Shown here piece after piece: positions 22,730-32,207 of a DNA stretch of 64,000 nt (the stretch's first letter is position 1; the number at the start of each line of letters is the position of its first letter). The position numbers and the translations under genes are program-made. Source of the DNA: Rosenbergiella metrosideri (GTDB lineage: Bacteria; Pseudomonadota; Gammaproteobacteria; Enterobacterales; Enterobacteriaceae); assembly GCF_022602565.1 (NCBI RefSeq), contig NZ_JALBCV010000001.1:1-64000 (forward strand). The letters are read 5' to 3'. The notes below the pieces were generated by a model. It worked only from the letters and a program-made list of their open reading frames with translations. It was not told the origin of the DNA and searched no databases.

Positions 22730-23169
22730 TGGCCTATAAGCATCCCGTTTCGGTGTTGGTGGTCATTTACGCAAGAAACACGAATCGGGTGCTGATGTTA
22801 CAGCGTCAAGACGATGCAGCGTTTTGGCAATCCGTGACAGGCAGTCTGGAAAGCGGCGAACAGCCAGAACAGGCGGCCTTGCGCGAGGTGCAGGAAGAGA
22901 CCGGATTTGTCTATACTCCTCCGCAAGACGTGCTGATTGACTGTTGTACACAGATTAGTTTTGAAATTTTTGAACAATATCGCCATCGTTATGCGCCAGG
23001 GGTGACCCATAACCAAGAACATTGGTTTACCTTGGGCGTTGAGTCCGAGAAGGACCCTGACTTAACTGAGCATACGGCGGCGCAGTGGCTTCCTTGGCAG
23101 CAGGCCGCGGCGTTAACCAAATCCTGGAGTAATCGCCAAGCGATTGAACGCCTTTTTGCCGAGGAATAA
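22729..23169 (+). CDS. nudB: Dihydroneopterin triphosphate diphosphatase NudB
   Basis: Nudix hydrolase of 146 residues that removes pyrophosphate from dihydroneopterin triphosphate in folate synthesis. The Nudix box GSLESGEQPEQAALREVQEE (G-x5-E-x7-RE-x2-EE) is complete. Its ATG overlaps the aspS stop by one base, and yebC follows after 63 bases, as in E. coli. Confidence 0.94.
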   Translation: MAYKHPVSVLVVIYARNTNRVLMLQRQDDAAFWQSVTGSLESGEQPEQAALREVQEETGFVYTPPQDVLIDCCTQISFEIFEQYRHRYAPGVTHNQEHWFTLGVESEKDPDLTEHTAAQWLPWQQAAALTKSWSNRQAIERLFAEE

Positions 23170-23232
23170 TTCGATAGGAATACGTCTTACAACGTGTTCC
23201 GTTTACCGTTATTTGTTTGAGAGAATAAGATT

Positions 23233-23976
23233 ATGGCTGGACATAGTAAATGGGCGAATACCAAACACCGTAAAGCGGCACAAGATGCGAAACGCGGTAA
23301 AATTTTCACTAAAATCATTCGTGAGTTGGTTACCGCGGCAAAACTTGGCGGTGGCGATCCAAGCTCGAACCCTCGCTTACGTGCAGCGATGGATAAAGCG
23401 TTATCTAACAATATGACGCGTGATACGATGGATCGTGCGATCGCACGCGGTGTTGGCGGTGATGATAACTCCAATATGGAAACAATCGTCTATGAGGGCT
23501 ATGGCCCAGGTGGAAGCGCCATCATGATCGAGTGTCTGAGTGACAACCGTAACCGTACCGTTTCAGAAGTCCGCCATGCCTTTACCAAGACCGGCGGTAA
23601 CCTCGGCACTGACGGTTCTGTTGCGTACCTCTTCAGCCGTAAAGGGGTCATCGCTTATGCACCGGGTCAAGACGAAGATGCGTTGATGGAAGCTGCGTTG
23701 GAAGCGGGTGCTGAAGATGTGGTGAGCTATGACGATGGCGCCATCGATGTCTTTACCGCGTGGGAAGAGTTAGGGGCGGTGAAAGATGCGTTAATCGCGG
23801 CAGGCTTAACGCCAGATGAAGCAGAAGTGACGATGATCCCTTCCACCAAAGCGGAAATGGATAGCGAAACGGCACCAAAATTATTACGCCTGATCGATAT
23901 GCTCGAAGATTGTGATGACGTTCAGGAAGTTTACCATAACGGCGAAATTTCTGACGAAGTCGCTGAGAGCCTGTAG
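23233..23976 (+). CDS. yebC: YebC/PmpR family regulator
   Basis: Conserved 247-residue protein of the TACO1/YebC family, implicated in transcription control or in translation of proline-rich stretches. The N-terminal [20 protein letters not shown] signature and the [15 protein letters not shown] core are intact. It sits upstream of ruvC, as in most gammaproteobacteria. Confidence 0.96.
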   Translation: MAGHSKWANTKHRKAAQDAKRGKIFTKIIRELVTAAKLGGGDPSSNPRLRAAMDKALSNNMTRDTMDRAIARGVGGDDNSNMETIVYEGYGPGGSAIMIECLSDNRNRTVSEVRHAFTKTGGNLGTDGSVAYLFSRKGVIAYAPGQDEDALMEAALEAGAEDVVSYDDGAIDVFTAWEELGAVKDALIAAGLTPDEAEVTMIPSTKAEMDSETAPKLLRLIDMLEDCDDVQEVYHNGEISDEVAESL

Positions 23977-24008
23977 TAGGTGTTATACACACAATTCTTG
24001 GGTCAATT

Positions 24009-24530
24009 ATGGCCATAATCCTGGGTATCGACCCCGGGTCGCGGGTAACCGGATACGGGGTTATACGACAAGTGGGTCGTCAATTGACTTACTTGGGAAG
24101 CGGCTGTATCCGAACCAATACCCCTGCGTTACCCGAGCGTTTACGGCTCATTTACGCCGGTGTCAGTGAGATTATCACGCAATTTTCGCCGGACTACTTT
24201 GCCATTGAGCAGGTGTTTATGGCGAAAAATGCCGATTCGGCTCTAAAGCTCGGTCAAGCACGTGGGGCGGCGATTGTGGCTGCGGTGAATCAAACCTTAC
24301 CGGTTTTCGAGTATGCCGCCCGACAAGTCAAGCAAACGGTCACCGGAACCGGCGCGGCAGATAAAGCGCAAGTGCAACATATGGTGCGAACCTTATTGAA
24401 GTTACCTGCTAATCCACAAGCCGATGCCGCGGATGCCTTAGCGATTGCGATCACCCATTGCCATATCAGCCAAAACGCGCTGAGTATTTCTGATAAAGCG
24501 CTGGTCCTGACCCGAGGACGATTACGTTAG
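24009..24530 (+). CDS. ruvC: Holliday junction resolvase RuvC
   Basis: RuvC cleaves Holliday junctions bound to RuvAB. The 173-residue protein has the RNase H-like acidic residues: Asp7 in [15 protein letters not shown], Glu in AIEQVFM, and the [12 protein letters not shown] end. Length equals E. coli RuvC (173). It is 32 bases after yebC and is separated from ruvA by a terminator that overlaps a LexA box, so it is probably not SOS induced with ruvAB. Confidence 0.97.
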   Translation: MAIILGIDPGSRVTGYGVIRQVGRQLTYLGSGCIRTNTPALPERLRLIYAGVSEIITQFSPDYFAIEQVFMAKNADSALKLGQARGAAIVAAVNQTLPVFEYAARQVKQTVTGTGAADKAQVQHMVRTLLKLPANPQADAADALAIAITHCHISQNALSISDKALVLTRGRLR

Positions 24531-24543
24531 CGTTCTCATCGTA

Positions 24544-24569
24544 GGCTGGATATTCATCCAGCCTTTTTT
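24544..24569 (+). terminator. ruvC terminator
   Basis: GGCTGGA (24544-24550), loop TATTCA, TCCAGCC (24557-24563), then six T. A standard intrinsic terminator 14 bases after the ruvC stop, sharing its stem with the LexA box. Confidence 0.8.
24546..24561 (+). promoter_or_regulatory. LexA (SOS) box for ruvAB
   Basis: CTGGATATTCATCCAG fits CTG-N10-CAG and closely resembles the known E. coli ruvA box. A likely -10 TATAAA (24574-24579) places the -35 inside the box, the usual geometry for LexA repression. It lies 61 bases before ruvA. Confidence 0.8.
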
Positions 24570-24621
24570 ATGGTATAAACGCAGCATTAATCCTCGCCAA
24601 CATATTGATAAAGGTAATTGT

Positions 24622-25239
24622 ATGATCGGACGTCTTAATGGAGTCATCATAGAGAAGCAACCGCCGCTAGTCTTACTTGAGGTCGGTGGCGTAGGCTACG
24701 AAGTCCATATGCCGATGACCTGTTTCTACGAACTGCCTGAAAAAGATCACACCGCCATTATTTTTACCCATTTTGTGGTTAGGGAAGATGCACAACTGTT
24801 GTTCGGCTTTAATCATAAACAAGAACGCACACTCTTTCGTGAATTAATCAAGGTAAATGGTGTGGGGCCAAAACTCGCTCTCGCTATCCTTTCCGGTATG
24901 TCAGCGCAGCAGTTTGTGAACGCGGTGGAGCATCAGGAAATTGCGGCATTGGTGAAACTGCCAGGGGTTGGCAAGAAAACCGCTGAACGACTGGTGGTGG
25001 AAATGAAGGATCGATTTAAAGGGATGCACGGGGATTTATTCAATACAGAGAGCGAATTTACCCTGACGGCACCGGCGACCGACCCGTCCTCGACCAATGA
25101 TGCGGAGGCCGAAGCGGTGGCAGCGTTAGTAGCGCTGGGTTATAAACCGCAAGAAGCCTCGAAAATGGTGAGTAAAATTGCTAAGACTGGGGCGGACAGT
25201 GAAACCTTGATCAGAGACGCCTTGCGTGCGTCACTCTAA
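24622..25239 (+). CDS. ruvA: Holliday junction branch migration protein RuvA
   Basis: RuvA binds Holliday junctions as a tetramer and loads RuvB. The 205-residue protein has the OB domain ([23 protein letters not shown]), the two helix-hairpin-helix motifs ([15 protein letters not shown] and [19 protein letters not shown]) and the C-terminal RuvB-contacting domain ([15 protein letters not shown]). It precedes ruvB by 8 bases. Confidence 0.97.
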   Translation: MIGRLNGVIIEKQPPLVLLEVGGVGYEVHMPMTCFYELPEKDHTAIIFTHFVVREDAQLLFGFNHKQERTLFRELIKVNGVGPKLALAILSGMSAQQFVNAVEHQEIAALVKLPGVGKKTAERLVVEMKDRFKGMHGDLFNTESEFTLTAPATDPSSTNDAEAEAVAALVALGYKPQEASKMVSKIAKTGADSETLIRDALRASL

Positions 25240-25247
25240 GGAAAAGT

Positions 25248-26261
25248 ATGATTGATGCGGATCGCCTAGTCTCTGCGGAAGTGACTATAGATGAAGAACG
25301 CTTTGACCGAGCCTTACGTCCCCGTTTACTGGATGAATATGTCGGTCAACCGCATGTGCGCGAGCAGATGGAAATCTTTATTCGCGCGGCGAAAATGCGG
25401 GGCGATGCACTGGATCACTTGCTGATCTTTGGTCCTCCCGGGTTAGGCAAGACGACGTTGGCCAATATCGTGTCAAATGAAATGGGCGTCAATTTACGTA
25501 CCACCTCCGGCCCAGTACTGGAGAAAGCGGGCGACCTTGCGGCCATGCTGACCAACCTCGAGCCGCACGATGTATTGTTTATCGATGAGATCCACCGTCT
25601 CTCTCCTGTCGTGGAAGAAGTGCTGTATCCGGCGATGGAGGACTACCAGTTGGATATCATGATTGGTGAAGGCCCGGCGGCGCGTTCGATTAAAATCGAC
25701 TTACCGCCTTTCACCTTGATCGGGGCGACGACTCGCGCAGGTTCGTTAACCTCGCCATTGCGTGACCGTTTCGGTATCGTCCAACGCTTAGAGTTTTATC
25801 AAGTGGCTGATCTACAATCTATCGTGAAACGTGCGGCAGACTGCTTGGGACTATCGCTTAGCCAAGAAGGTGCGCTGGAGATTGCGCGTCGTTCGCGCGG
25901 GACTCCGAGGATTGCCAATCGGCTGCTACGTCGAGTGCGTGACTTTGCCGAGGTGAAAGCCGCGGGTGATATGAATGGAGAAGTGACCGCGAGTGCACTC
26001 GATCTGCTTAATGTCGACAGTGAAGGCTTCGATTATATGGATCGTAAATTATTGCTAGCGATTATCGATAAGTTCAGTGGTGGGCCAGTAGGCTTAGATA
26101 ATCTTGCGGCCGCGATTGGTGAAGAACGTGAAACCATCGAAGACGTTATCGAACCTTACTTGATTCAGCAGGGATTTATCCAACGCACGCCACGTGGACG
26201 ATTAGCGACCCAGCACGCTTATCAGCATTTCGATCTGCTCGACCACTATAAACACGTCTAA
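25248..26261 (+). CDS. ruvB: Holliday junction branch migration ATPase RuvB
   Basis: Hexameric AAA+ motor for branch migration. The 337-residue protein has Walker [12 protein letters not shown], Walker [10 protein letters not shown], sensor 1 [18 protein letters not shown], the arginine-finger region [15 protein letters not shown], and the C-terminal winged helix IQRTPRGR. It is in the ruvAB operon. Confidence 0.98.
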   Translation: MIDADRLVSAEVTIDEERFDRALRPRLLDEYVGQPHVREQMEIFIRAAKMRGDALDHLLIFGPPGLGKTTLANIVSNEMGVNLRTTSGPVLEKAGDLAAMLTNLEPHDVLFIDEIHRLSPVVEEVLYPAMEDYQLDIMIGEGPAARSIKIDLPPFTLIGATTRAGSLTSPLRDRFGIVQRLEFYQVADLQSIVKRAADCLGLSLSQEGALEIARRSRGTPRIANRLLRRVRDFAEVKAAGDMNGEVTASALDLLNVDSEGFDYMDRKLLLAIIDKFSGGPVGLDNLAAAIGEERETIEDVIEPYLIQQGFIQRTPRGRLATQHAYQHFDLLDHYKHV

Positions 26262-26390
26262 CATCCTTACGCTTACCGTCCAATAGTCCGAGGAGTGTCA
26301 TATTTTGGCATTCCTCTGCTTATTCTGCTTGCTATCTATCGTTTATACTTGTGAGTCACCAGCAGGAATGGGTATAACGATAGGGATATT

Positions 26391-27065
26391 ATGAACAATT
26401 TCAATATATTAAGCTGCTTGACTGCCGTAGGGCTGCTCTCAGGCTGTGCATCCGTAAAACCGTCAGTGATTGAGGGAACGAATAAGAGTTCGGTGGGGGT
26501 TTTGTACCATGCCGCGCCAGCAGAGTTTAATGACGGGAATGTGTATTCTGATCCTGTTTTACGGGAAGTTACGCCAGTCCATAGTGCAACAGGGATGGGG
26601 CTGGCAGTCCTCTCTGCCGCATTAGGCAACCTAACAACTGCAAGCTTCGATAAGGAGACGTACAAAGGAAACCTGACTAAGACCTTGAAAAATCCAACAC
26701 TGGATTATTTTGCACCCAGAGCGAATCAGGCACTTAGGGTGTGGTTAAATAGCCAAGGTGCAGGCTATGCTTACCAACAGCCGCTGAACGTAGGCTATTC
26801 GACATGGTCATTAATTTACAAAAATCTTAATAGCAGTGATTCCCTTTACGAGTTGAAATACAAAGTGTTCTTTTATAAAAAACCAGAGAAGGGATCGATC
26901 TTTAGCGGTTTTATTAAGCAAGCTTGTTCACCCGCCCCAGTGGAGGCTAATTTAGCTGATTGGCGAAATGATCACTATGCTAAAGTGAAAGTAGAAACCC
27001 AGCGTCTAATGGACCAGTGTCTGCAACAATTTGAGCAACAACTGCCAATACTCTTAAAGAAATAG
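26391..27065 (+). CDS. Unrecognised lipoprotein
   Basis: A 224-residue protein with a lipoprotein signal peptide: the lipobox LLSGC puts the lipidated cysteine at residue 19, followed by ASV, with no Asp at +2, so outer-membrane sorting is expected. The mature part has a hydrophobic patch (HSATGMGLAVLSAALGNL, about 63-80) and two later cysteines (C179 region and near residue 204). I do not recognise the family. It stands alone between ruvB and the convergent znuB, with a shared terminator. This position is not occupied by a lipoprotein in E. coli. Confidence 0.75.
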   Translation: MNNFNILSCLTAVGLLSGCASVKPSVIEGTNKSSVGVLYHAAPAEFNDGNVYSDPVLREVTPVHSATGMGLAVLSAALGNLTTASFDKETYKGNLTKTLKNPTLDYFAPRANQALRVWLNSQGAGYAYQQPLNVGYSTWSLIYKNLNSSDSLYELKYKVFFYKKPEKGSIFSGFIKQACSPAPVEANLADWRNDHYAKVKVETQRLMDQCLQQFEQQLPILLKK

Positions 27066-27093
27066 CAGTATCGGCTACTCCACGATCAGAAAG

Positions 27094-27122
27094 ATGAGGC
27101 CTCGGTTGTCCCGAGGCCTCAT
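27094..27122. terminator. Shared terminator, lipoprotein gene and znuB
   Basis: ATGAGGCCTCGG and CCGAGGCCTCAT form a perfect 12-bp stem around TTGTC, between two convergent genes. The flanking T runs are weak in both directions. Confidence 0.65.
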
Positions 27123-27124
27123 GC

Positions 27125-27910
27125 CTAATGGGACATCTTCTTTAAGCCACTAAGCATAAAGAGGGCGCTGGCGCTAAGGACGACCGACGGCCCAGCGGGG
27201 GTGTCGTAGTAAGCAGAAAACGTCAGTCCGCCGGTGACGGCAACCATCCCAATTAAGGTAGCAAAAATCGCCATCTGCTCGGGGGAGCGCGCAAAGCGAC
27301 GTGCGGTGGCTGCAGGGATGATCAGTAACGAGGTAATGATCAGCGCTCCAACAAATTTCATGGAGACGCCAATGGTCAGGGCTGTCACTAACATCAGTAA
27401 CATTCGGGTACGGGCTAAATTGACGCCATCTACTTGAGCCAGCTCAGGACTGACGGTCATCGATAACAGTGCGCGCCATTGCGAGATGATAACCGCCAGT
27501 ACGATGACTACGCCACCTGCCATTAACGCTAAGTCTGAGGGCATCACTGATAGCAGGTCGCCGAACAGATAGGCCATCAAATCCACGCGAACGTTGTGCA
27601 TTAAACTCACTACCACCAATCCAAGTGAGAGGGCACTGTGTGCCATAATCCCCAATAAGGTGTCGATAGCTAGGTGTGGGCGATGCTCAAGCACGACTAA
27701 CAGAATCGCGAGGATAAGTGTTACGGCAATGACCGCATACCATGGATTAACGTTTAACAATAATCCGATGGCTACGCCAAGTAAGGACGCATGGGCGAGG
27801 GTATCACCGAAATAAGACATTTTACGCCAGACGACAAACGAACCCAGTGGGCCAGCGGTGAGGGTGAGTAATATTCCCCCTAGCCAACCTGGCAGTAACA
27901 GTTCAATCAT
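27125..27910 (-). CDS. znuB: Zinc ABC transporter permease ZnuB
   Basis: Inner-membrane permease of the high-affinity zinc importer, 261 residues with about eight membrane segments (ABC-3 family). Family landmarks are [28 protein letters not shown] near residue 22 and [18 protein letters not shown] near residue 187. It overlaps znuC by 4 bases and ends at the shared terminator. Confidence 0.96.
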   Translation of the reverse strand: MIELLLPGWLGGILLTLTAGPLGSFVVWRKMSYFGDTLAHASLLGVAIGLLLNVNPWYAVIAVTLILAILLVVLEHRPHLAIDTLLGIMAHSALSLGLVVVSLMHNVRVDLMAYLFGDLLSVMPSDLALMAGGVVIVLAVIISQWRALLSMTVSPELAQVDGVNLARTRMLLMLVTALTIGVSMKFVGALIITSLLIIPAATARRFARSPEQMAIFATLIGMVAVTGGLTFSAYYDTPAGPSVVLSASALFMLSGLKKMSH

Positions 27911-28665
27911 GAGATCTCATTCTCCTTGCGTAACACTATCCGTCCCTTGAGATCATGACGGTGATTGTGATCATGCCGATAAATAGCCAATTGCTGAGAG
28001 GCGCGAGGGCCAAACATTGCGGTGAATTCGGGATGTTGCGAAACGACTTCCGGTGGACCTGAACAGCAAACATGATGATTGAGGCAAAGCACATCATCGG
28101 TTTTTGCCATGACTAAATGTAAGTCGTGCGACACCATCAGGACGGCGCAATGCAATTCATGGCGAAGCTGGTTAATCAGATCGTATAAAGCCACCTGTCC
28201 ATTAACGTCGACACCCTGTGTCGGTTCATCAAGCACTAATAATTCGGGTTTACCCAGTAAGGCTCGGGCTAATAGCACACGCTGCATCTCACCGCCGGAG
28301 AGCTTTTGCATGGTTGAAAAACGCAGATGCTCGGCATTGACACGTTGTAACGCTGCCTGAATATCCGCTTTTCTAGCTTGGTGAGCTAATCGTAAAAAAC
28401 GATCGACCGTTAGGGGGAGGGTGATATCTAAGTGTAATTTTTGTGGGACATAGCCAATACGTAACCCCGCTTTTTTAGTGACGGTGCCGCGAGACGGTGT
28501 AATAAGCCCCAGAATCAGTCGCACTAAGGTCGATTTTCCTGCACCGTTGGGGCCAAGTAAGGTGAGTATCCTGCCCGGTTGTAGACTCAAGGAGATATTG
28601 TGCAAGACCTGCTTTTGACCGAACGAAACATCGATATTTTCTAAAGTAACTAAGTTCGATGACAT
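27907..28665 (-). CDS. znuC: Zinc ABC transporter ATPase ZnuC
   Basis: ATPase of the ZnuABC importer, 252 residues. Walker [12 protein letters not shown], signature [16 protein letters not shown], Walker [13 protein letters not shown] and the switch His in MVSHDLHLV are present. The tail is His-rich ([10 protein letters not shown]), as in E. coli ZnuC. It is transcribed away from znuA, sharing a Zur-like operator. Confidence 0.96.
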   Translation of the reverse strand: MSSNLVTLENIDVSFGQKQVLHNISLSLQPGRILTLLGPNGAGKSTLVRLILGLITPSRGTVTKKAGLRIGYVPQKLHLDITLPLTVDRFLRLAHQARKADIQAALQRVNAEHLRFSTMQKLSGGEMQRVLLARALLGKPELLVLDEPTQGVDVNGQVALYDLINQLRHELHCAVLMVSHDLHLVMAKTDDVLCLNHHVCCSGPPEVVSQHPEFTAMFGPRASQQLAIYRHDHNHRHDLKGRIVLRKENEIS

Positions 28666-28690
28666 GGTTAATCAGTTTTCATTTCAAAAA

Positions 28691-28713
28691 GAGATGTTAT
28701 ATTATCACAACTC
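28691..28713. promoter_or_regulatory. Zur operator between znuCB and znuA
   Basis: An imperfect 23-bp palindrome with half-sites GAGATGTTATA and TATCACAACTC lies between the divergent znuC and znuA. It closely resembles the E. coli znu Zur box (GAAATGTTATA-TATCACA core). One site at this place can control both transcripts. Confidence 0.8.
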
Positions 28714-28746
28714 CATTTGAGGTTAATAGCTGAGACGCCAGTAATC

Positions 28747-29718
28747 ATGAAAAGAAAAAATCATTTGCCGAAACTCGCCTTGGGTCTGTCCATCATGTTA
28801 GGAATGAATGGTTTAGCCCACGCCGACGTGGTGGCATCCATTAAACCGCTTGGCTTTATTGCTTCCGCTATTGCCGAAGGTGTCACACCGGTTACGGTAG
28901 TGCTTCCGGATGGTGCATCTGAGCATGATTATGCGTTACGGCCCTCTGATGTTCGTCGGATAAAAAATGCTGACCTGTTGGTATGGGTAGGCCCTGAAAT
29001 GGAATCCTTCGTTACTCGCAGTGCTTCACAGCTCCCAGCAAATAAAAACCTTGAACTCTCGGCTTTACCCGTGATTCAATCGCACTTGGTTGGCGAAGTT
29101 GAAAATGATCACGATCATGCTTCGTCGTCCGCGAATACGCTAAACTCTGTAAATTCTTCTGATAGGGAACTGTCTGATAGTCATTCTCATCAAGGAACGT
29201 ATAATTTGCACATCTGGCTATCGCCAGACATTGCGTTGATGAGTGCTACGGCTATCCATGATCGATTGGTCCAATCGATGTCCGCACAAAAAACAAAATT
29301 AGACAGTAATTTGTCGAAATTTAAAGCCAGTTTAAAAGATGCCGATGAACATATACGCCAGCAGCTTAGCTCAGTAAAGGATAAACGGTATTATGTCTTT
29401 CATGATGCCTACACCTATTTTGAGCAGCACTATGGCCTGTCACCGCTTGGGTATTTCACGGTAAATCCCGAAATCCAGCCGGGCGCACAGAAATTAAACG
29501 AAATAAGAACACAGCTGACTCAGCACAAAGCGCAATGTGTTTTTGCTGAGCCACAATTCAGACCAGCCGTCATCGACGCTGTTTCACGAGGGACAACAGT
29601 ACAAAAAGGTACTTTAGATCCCTTGGGAAGCAATATCAGCTTATCGCAGGACAGTTATGTGAAATTCCTCTCACAATTGTCGAGCCAGTATGTGAGCTGT
29701 CTGAAACCAATGAACTAA
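28747..29718 (+). CDS. znuA: Zinc ABC transporter substrate-binding protein ZnuA
   Basis: Periplasmic zinc-binding protein. The ATG at 28747 gives 323 residues beginning with a signal peptide that ends near AHADVVAS. Conserved parts are SIKPLGFIASAIAEGV, LPDGASEHDYALRPSD (first zinc His), HIWLSPDIA, VFHDAYTYFE and FTVNPEIQPGA. The charged His-rich loop (residues about 118-158) has spaced HDH, HSH pairs and many serines, so it is less His-dense than the E. coli loop. mepM begins 15 bases after its stop. Confidence 0.95.
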   Translation: MKRKNHLPKLALGLSIMLGMNGLAHADVVASIKPLGFIASAIAEGVTPVTVVLPDGASEHDYALRPSDVRRIKNADLLVWVGPEMESFVTRSASQLPANKNLELSALPVIQSHLVGEVENDHDHASSSANTLNSVNSSDRELSDSHSHQGTYNLHIWLSPDIALMSATAIHDRLVQSMSAQKTKLDSNLSKFKASLKDADEHIRQQLSSVKDKRYYVFHDAYTYFEQHYGLSPLGYFTVNPEIQPGAQKLNEIRTQLTQHKAQCVFAEPQFRPAVIDAVSRGTTVQKGTLDPLGSNISLSQDSYVKFLSQLSSQYVSCLKPMN

Positions 29719-29733
29719 AGAGGAAATTTTACA

Positions 29734-31062
29734 GTGCAGCAGATTGCTCGTTCTGTCGCTCTCGCGCTTAACACTTTACCGAAACGCCATCGTTTTATGT
29801 TGGGGTCATTGACCGCCATGACACTCGCGGTTGCCATTTGGCAGCCGCTTATCAATCATCACGATGAGAATAAAGAGACGTTAGTTCGTAAGATTGAACT
29901 CGAAGCGAGCCAACACCTCAGCGGCACAGACGCTTCCGAACCGGATGACCAAACAACCCCTTTACCTGATGAAGATCAAAATCTGCCCGCCGATCAGAAA
30001 GAGGCGGAAGGAACTCAAGATGCAAAAGAATATACCGTTGCATCGGGTGATACACTCAGTAGCGTATTGAATCAGTACGGTATCGACCTTTCTAATATTA
30101 ATGCGCTGGTGGGTAGTGATGGCGCATTACGTAATCTCAATGTTGGACAAAGTCTTAACTGGCAAGTCAATGCTGAGGGCGAGTTAGAAACGCTAGATTG
30201 GGAAATTTCGCGCCGTGAAACCCGCCACTATACCCGTAGGCCGAACGGTACCTATAGTATGGAGCGTCAACTACAGCAAGGTGAGTGGCAAGACCATACG
30301 TTGGCCGGCACCGTAAAAGGGAGCTTTGCGAGCAGTGCGCAGCAGGCAGGACTGTCGGCTGGCGAAATCGCTTCAGTCATCAAGGCGCTACAATGGCAAA
30401 TGGATTTCCGTAAACTGCGAAGTGGTGATCAGTTTAGTACTATTTTTTCTCGGGAAGTGTTAGCGGGTAAGCGTATGCAAAGCCAACTCCAGGCTGTGCG
30501 TGTACGTTCTGGTGGTAAGGATTACTATGCGTTTCGCGCGGAAGACGGCAAGTTTTATGATCAGAATGCTTCTGGCCTAGCAAAAGGCTTTTTACGTTAC
30601 CCAACCGCTAAAACGTATCGTGTCTCGTCAAATTTTAACCCACGGCGATTAAATCCAGTGACCGGACGGATTACTCCGCATCGCGGGGTTGATTTCGCGG
30701 TACCTATTGGTACACCCGTACTCGCGACAGGAGACGGGGAAGTGGTTGTGGCGAACGCAAAAGGTGGGGCGGCAGGGAAATATGTTGCCATTCGCCATGG
30801 TCGACAATATATGACCCGCTATATGCACCTTAGCCGCGTAATGGTTAAACCTGGGCAAAAGGTAAAAAGAGGGGACCGTATCGCGTTATCGGGTAATACA
30901 GGACGCTCAACCGGCCCACATTTGCATTTCGAAATCTGGATTAACAATCAGGCGGTCAATCCGCTCACGGCGAAACTGCCGCGGATGGAAGGCCTGACAG
31001 GTAAAGATCGCAAAACGTATCTTGCACAGGTTAAAGCTTGGCAGAGCCAACTGACTTTCTAA
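29734..31062 (+). CDS. mepM: Murein DD-endopeptidase MepM
   Basis: MepM cuts D-Ala-mDAP crosslinks so the peptidoglycan mesh can grow. The 442-residue protein has an N-terminal membrane anchor (about 21-38), a LysM-like domain (YTVASGDTLSSVLNQYGI), and a C-terminal LytM/M23 peptidase with HRGVDFA, MTRYMHL and GPHLHFEIW zinc and catalytic residues. The start is GTG (QQIARSVALAL). In E. coli MepM is degraded by the Prc-NlpI system; prc is about 18 kb away here. Confidence 0.95.
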   Translation: MQQIARSVALALNTLPKRHRFMLGSLTAMTLAVAIWQPLINHHDENKETLVRKIELEASQHLSGTDASEPDDQTTPLPDEDQNLPADQKEAEGTQDAKEYTVASGDTLSSVLNQYGIDLSNINALVGSDGALRNLNVGQSLNWQVNAEGELETLDWEISRRETRHYTRRPNGTYSMERQLQQGEWQDHTLAGTVKGSFASSAQQAGLSAGEIASVIKALQWQMDFRKLRSGDQFSTIFSREVLAGKRMQSQLQAVRVRSGGKDYYAFRAEDGKFYDQNASGLAKGFLRYPTAKTYRVSSNFNPRRLNPVTGRITPHRGVDFAVPIGTPVLATGDGEVVVANAKGGAAGKYVAIRHGRQYMTRYMHLSRVMVKPGQKVKRGDRIALSGNTGRSTGPHLHFEIWINNQAVNPLTAKLPRMEGLTGKDRKTYLAQVKAWQSQLTF

Positions 31063-31074
31063 TAGGATAACGAG

Positions 31075-31102
31075 GGCCATGCAGTCTGTATGGCCTTTTT
31101 TT
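31075..31102 (+). terminator. mepM terminator
   Basis: GGCCAT (31075-31080) and ATGGCC (31090-31095) flank a 9-base loop and are followed by seven T, 13 bases after the mepM stop. Confidence 0.8.
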
Positions 31103-31203
31103 GGGGATGATGATGGGGCTTATCTCCCTGATCACTAGTAAAAGTCTATTGCAAAACTCTTCGCCATCACTATCATTAGCCACTTCTTCTAAGAGGCGAG
31201 TGC

Positions 31204-32178
31204 ATGACTAACGAGAAACGTAACCAGTCTGAGTTTATCCCTGTCTTTAAAACTTCCTTCCTTAAACCGCAATTTTGGGGGAAATGGTTAGCCATTGGCG
31301 TAGCCGGAGCATTGGCGTATGTACCTGCCACACTCCGTGATCCGTTATTAGGTAAACTTGGTAAATGGGTGGGTAAGCGAGCGAAGGGTGCTCGTCGTCG
31401 TGCGCAGATTAATCTTCACTACTGTTTTCCTGATCTTTCCGTGGCGGAACGTGAAAACATTATTGATGAAATGTTTGCCACCGCACCGCAATCAATGGTG
31501 TTGATGGCCGAGTTAGCGTTACGTGACCCGCAACGCGTTCGACAAAAGATTGTGTGGCATGGGAAAGATATTATCGAGCGCTATCAACAATCAAAGCAGA
31601 ATGTCATTTTTCTCGTTCCCCATGGTTGGGCCGTCGATATTCCGGCGATGCTGCTTGCATCGGAAGGCCAAAAAATGGCGGCAATGTTTCACAATCAAAA
31701 AGATCCGCTTATGGATTATATTTGGAACCGTCTACGTCGGCGTTTTGGCGGTCGCATGCATGCTCGCAATGACGGGATCAAACCTTTCATTGCCTCAGTC
31801 AGACAAGGTTATTGGGGCTATTATTTACCTGATCAAGATCACGGACCTGAACACAGCGAATTCGTCGATTTCTTTGCCACTTACAAAGCGACGCTACCGG
31901 CTATTGGTCGGCTGATGAAAGTCTGTCGAGCTAAGGTCGTGCCACTATTTCCGGTCTATAACAGCCGTCGTCATCAACTTGAAATCTTCGTCCGTCCAGC
32001 AATGGATGACCTTGAACATGCTGACGATAAAACCTTGGCGCGGCGGATGAATGAAGAGGTTGAGTTTTTCGTTGGTCCGAATCCTGAACAATATACGTGG
32101 ATCCTGGAGTTATTGAAAACGCGTCAAGCTGGTGAGGAAAAGCCTTACCGTCGTAAAGATCTCTTCCCCTACAAATAA
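31204..32178 (+). CDS. lpxM: Lipid A myristoyl acyltransferase LpxM
   Basis: LpxM adds the last secondary acyl chain to Kdo2-lipid A. The 324-residue protein (E. coli 323) has an N-terminal membrane anchor (about 27-43), the HX4D catalytic motif in [13 protein letters not shown], and the long conserved run [20 protein letters not shown] followed by [12 protein letters not shown]. It is convergent with pykA. Confidence 0.96.
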   Translation: MTNEKRNQSEFIPVFKTSFLKPQFWGKWLAIGVAGALAYVPATLRDPLLGKLGKWVGKRAKGARRRAQINLHYCFPDLSVAERENIIDEMFATAPQSMVLMAELALRDPQRVRQKIVWHGKDIIERYQQSKQNVIFLVPHGWAVDIPAMLLASEGQKMAAMFHNQKDPLMDYIWNRLRRRFGGRMHARNDGIKPFIASVRQGYWGYYLPDQDHGPEHSEFVDFFATYKATLPAIGRLMKVCRAKVVPLFPVYNSRRHQLEIFVRPAMDDLEHADDKTLARRMNEEVEFFVGPNPEQYTWILELLKTRQAGEEKPYRRKDLFPYK

Positions 32179-32182
32179 TGAA

Positions 32183-32202
32183 ACAGCCGCCTGCGCGGCT
32201 GT
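32183..32202. terminator. Shared terminator, lpxM and pykA
   Basis: ACAGCCGC and GCGGCTGT form a perfect 8-bp stem around CTGC between the two convergent stops; on the minus strand it is followed by TTTC. Confidence 0.6.
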
Positions 32203-32207
32203 ATCGA

